Shown: positions 62,379 to 64,000 of the stretch, piece after piece
How positions within the stretch are numbered: position 1 is the stretch's first letter
How the letters are laid out: each line of letters starts with the position of its first letter
Origin: Pseudomonas putida
Lineage (GTDB): Bacteria > Pseudomonadota > Gammaproteobacteria > Pseudomonadales > Pseudomonadaceae
Reading direction: 5' to 3'
DNA: 64,000 nucleotides
Assembly (NCBI GenBank): GCA_029953615.1
Contig: CP124529.1
Coordinates: forward strand, 2,570,998-2,634,997
Notes under the pieces: generated by a model
What the model saw: only the letters and a program-made list of their open reading frames with translations
The model's database searches: none
Told to the model about the DNA's origin: nothing
Program-made: the position numbers and the translations under genes

Positions 62379-62449
62379 ATCGATTGTTATCGATTTAATC
62401 CCTGTGATAGCTCACGATTTTCCCGATTATCGGGCTTCAAATATCGATA
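62379..62449. promoter_or_regulatory. Cluster of ATCGAT/CCCGAT-type palindromes between rfbC and aguA
   Basis: ATCGAT at 62379-62384 and 62389-62394, a perfect 13-mer CCCGATTATCGGG at 62422-62434 and TATCGATA at 62442-62449 lie within 71 bases. All share an ATCG core and sit in the divergent promoter gap, consistent with a regulator binding several operators. Confidence 0.45.
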
Positions 62450-62515
62450 TATATCGGTTATAAATTGACAAACGCCCCAGCACAGTCCGGCTCAGGGCCA
62501 TCACAGAGGTCAATC

Positions 62516-63622
62516 ATGAAAACCCTCAACTCCACTCCCCGTGCCGATGGTTTCCACATGCCCGCCGAGTGGGCCCCGCAAACCCAGGTGTGGATGGTCT
62601 GGCCGGAGCGCCCGGACAACTGGCGCCTGGGCGGCAAGCCGGCGCAAGCTGCCCATGTGACCTTGGCCAAGGCCATTGCCCGCTTCGAGCCGGTAACCGT
62701 CGCGGTTTCCGCTGGCCAGTACGAGAATGCCCGCCGCCAGCTCGACCAGCCGAACATTCGCGTGGTCGAGATCAGCAATGACGATGCCTGGGTGCGTGAC
62801 ACCGGCCCGACCTTCGTCATCAACGACCAGGGTGAAGTGCGTGGTGTGGACTGGGGCTTCAATGCCTGGGGCGGCTTCGATGGCGGCCTGTACGCACCGT
62901 GGAACCGTGACGAGGAGCTGGCGGCCAAGGTCCTGGAAATGGAGCGCTGCCAGCGCTACCACACCGAAGGCTTCGTGCTGGAGGGCGGCTCGATCCACGT
63001 GGACGGCGAAGGCACCGTGATCACCACCGAAGAATGCCTGCTCAATCGCAACCGCAACCCGCACCTGAACCGCGAGCAGATTGAAGCGGTGCTGCGCGAC
63101 CACTTGGCAGTCGACACCGTGGTCTGGCTGCCGGATGGCCTGTACAACGACGAGACCGACGGCCACGTCGACAACTTCTGCTGTTACGTGCGCCCGGGCG
63201 AAGTGTTACTGGCCTGGACCGATGATTCCAACGACCCCAACTATGCGCGCTGTCATGCTGCCATGGAGGTGTTGAAGAACACCCGCGACGCCAAGGGCCG
63301 GGAGTTCATCGTGCACAAGATGCCGATCCCGGGGCCGCTGTTTGCCACCGCCGAAGAGTGTGCCGGTGTCGACCAGGTTGTCGGCAGCCAGGAGCGTGAC
63401 CCGTCGGTGCGCCTGGCCGGTTCGTACGTGAATTTCCTGATCGTCAACGGCGGCATCATCGCGCCAAGCTTCGACGACCCGGCAGATGCCGAGGCCAGGG
63501 CGATCCTGGCGAAGATCTTCCCCGACCACGAGGTGGTGATGGTCCCTGGCCGCGAGCTGTTGTTGGGCGGTGGCAACATCCACTGCCTGACCCAGCAGCA
63601 GCCGGCGCCGCTCAAGCGTTGA
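62516..63622 (+). CDS. aguA: Agmatine deiminase
   Basis: A 368-residue agmatine iminohydrolase that converts agmatine to N-carbamoylputrescine and ammonia, on the arginine decarboxylase route to putrescine. The catalytic cysteine is Cys357 in [11 protein letters not shown], matching the position in P. aeruginosa AguA, and DGHVDNF supplies the other catalytic residues. AGAGGT at 62505-62510 fits ATG 62516. The usual partner aguB is not seen in the window. Confidence 0.95.
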   Translation: MKTLNSTPRADGFHMPAEWAPQTQVWMVWPERPDNWRLGGKPAQAAHVTLAKAIARFEPVTVAVSAGQYENARRQLDQPNIRVVEISNDDAWVRDTGPTFVINDQGEVRGVDWGFNAWGGFDGGLYAPWNRDEELAAKVLEMERCQRYHTEGFVLEGGSIHVDGEGTVITTEECLLNRNRNPHLNREQIEAVLRDHLAVDTVVWLPDGLYNDETDGHVDNFCCYVRPGEVLLAWTDDSNDPNYARCHAAMEVLKNTRDAKGREFIVHKMPIPGPLFATAEECAGVDQVVGSQERDPSVRLAGSYVNFLIVNGGIIAPSFDDPADAEARAILAKIFPDHEVVMVPGRELLLGGGNIHCLTQQQPAPLKR

Positions 63623-63636
63623 ACGCACAGTGCGTG

Positions 63637-63667
63637 AAAGGGCCCGTCCCATGACGGGCTTTTTTTT
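63637..63667 (+). terminator. Rho-independent terminator after aguA
   Basis: GCCCGTC-CCAT-GACGGGC hairpin followed by T8, 20 bases after the aguA stop. Confidence 0.92.
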
Positions 63668-63808
63668 GCCGCGGGGACGGTCGGAGGCTCGTGCTGGCAT
63701 ATGTTTTGTATTGTTTTTCAGTTAGATAGCTCGGCCATGCCGCGCTCTCGGATCTGTAACAATCCTTACGTAAATTAGCCGCTCACGGGCCAGGGAGTAC
63801 GTGTAGAA

Positions 63809-64000
63809 ATGAACGCAGCAAGTGAGTCGGCTTTGCGCCCATCGGCAGTGAATCACCAATCGCTCAAGCTTGTGGCGAAGTGGTTGAAACACCATGGAAG
63901 CATCAGGGTCAGGACGACCGACCCACGACGTCTGCTTGCCGGACGATACCCCCGAAGGGCTGATCAGCGAAGCAGAAATGCAGGCGCTGATGGCGGTTTG
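63809..64000 (+). CDS. Partial ORF at the window end, function unknown
   Basis: ATG 63809 has GGGAG 11 bases upstream and stays open to the window end (64 codons, MNAASESALRPSAV...). It is not recognised. A second frame from ATG 63894, opened by TGA in frame just upstream (MEASGSGRPTHDV...LISEAEMQALMAV), looks more coding-like over the last ~35 codons. Either the second frame is the real gene, or the first frame carries a shift near 63894 like the four shifts elsewhere in this sequence. Confidence 0.3.
   Translation, partial: MNAASESALRPSAVNHQSLKLVAKWLKHHGSIRVRTTDPRRLLAGRYPRRADQRSRNAGADGGL

Overview
The window comes from a fluorescent pseudomonad of the Pseudomonas putida group. The evidence is high-GC coding sequence, gene order recalled as matching P. 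putida KT2440 (gabT through the sulfonate clusters to gshA, tex, ompR-envZ, pckA, dctBD-like genes and aguA), and many paired ~26-base REP palindromes of P. putida type between genes. No tRNA, rRNA, CRISPR array, prophage or insertion sequence was seen. Gene names rest on reading the translated proteins; no database search was run.

Layout. 1-7.4 kb: the 3' end of gabD, gabT, a receiver-HDOD protein with a degenerate receiver, and a PAS-GGDEF cyclase and a PAS-GGDEF-EAL protein on either side of a fatty acid desaturase. 7.5-31.5 kb: a large sulfur-acquisition region. It holds a methionine-type ABC transporter (metNIQ-like), a DszA-like FMN monooxygenase, two tandem SfnB-like flavoproteins, a cystine ABC transporter (tcyJLN), an EpsC/CysE-type serine acetyltransferase, the taurine system tauABCD, an OprD-family porin, the 1-Cys peroxiredoxin LsfA and the alkanesulfonate operon ssuEADCBF. 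A BCCT choline/betaine-type transporter sits inside it. Together these genes import organosulfur compounds, cleave C-S bonds to release sulfite, and build cysteine.

31.7-37.2 kb: one very large (about 1829 residue) protein resembling the dermonecrotic-toxin-like DUF6543 family, encoded between ssuF and a TetR gene. This is the most accessory-looking part of the window. 37.3-50.3 kb: housekeeping genes: tetR, gshA, a hotdog thioesterase, tex, ompR-envZ, rimB-rimK, hslR, a PAP2 phosphatase, hslO and pckA. 50.5-64 kb: a second thioesterase, a glycine-zipper protein, a candidate small RNA, a YdeP/FdhF-type molybdopterin oxidoreductase with fdhD, a BON-LysM protein, yrfG-nudE-cysQ, a third thioesterase, a dctBD-like two-component pair, rfbC, aguA and an open reading frame cut by the window end.

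Four genes (tauD, tauA, the giant toxin-like gene, pckA) each carry exactly one extra base. Removing one base restores a full-length frame in each case, with the total length again divisible by three. Four insertions and no deletions, including one in a core gluconeogenic gene, point to uncorrected sequencing error more than to biological decay. Other notable signals are a BetI-like palindrome and a translationally coupled mini-ORF before the BCCT gene, a Cra-like operator before pckA, paired AAACGTTT sites before the porin, and a cluster of ATCGAT-type palindromes between rfbC and aguA.
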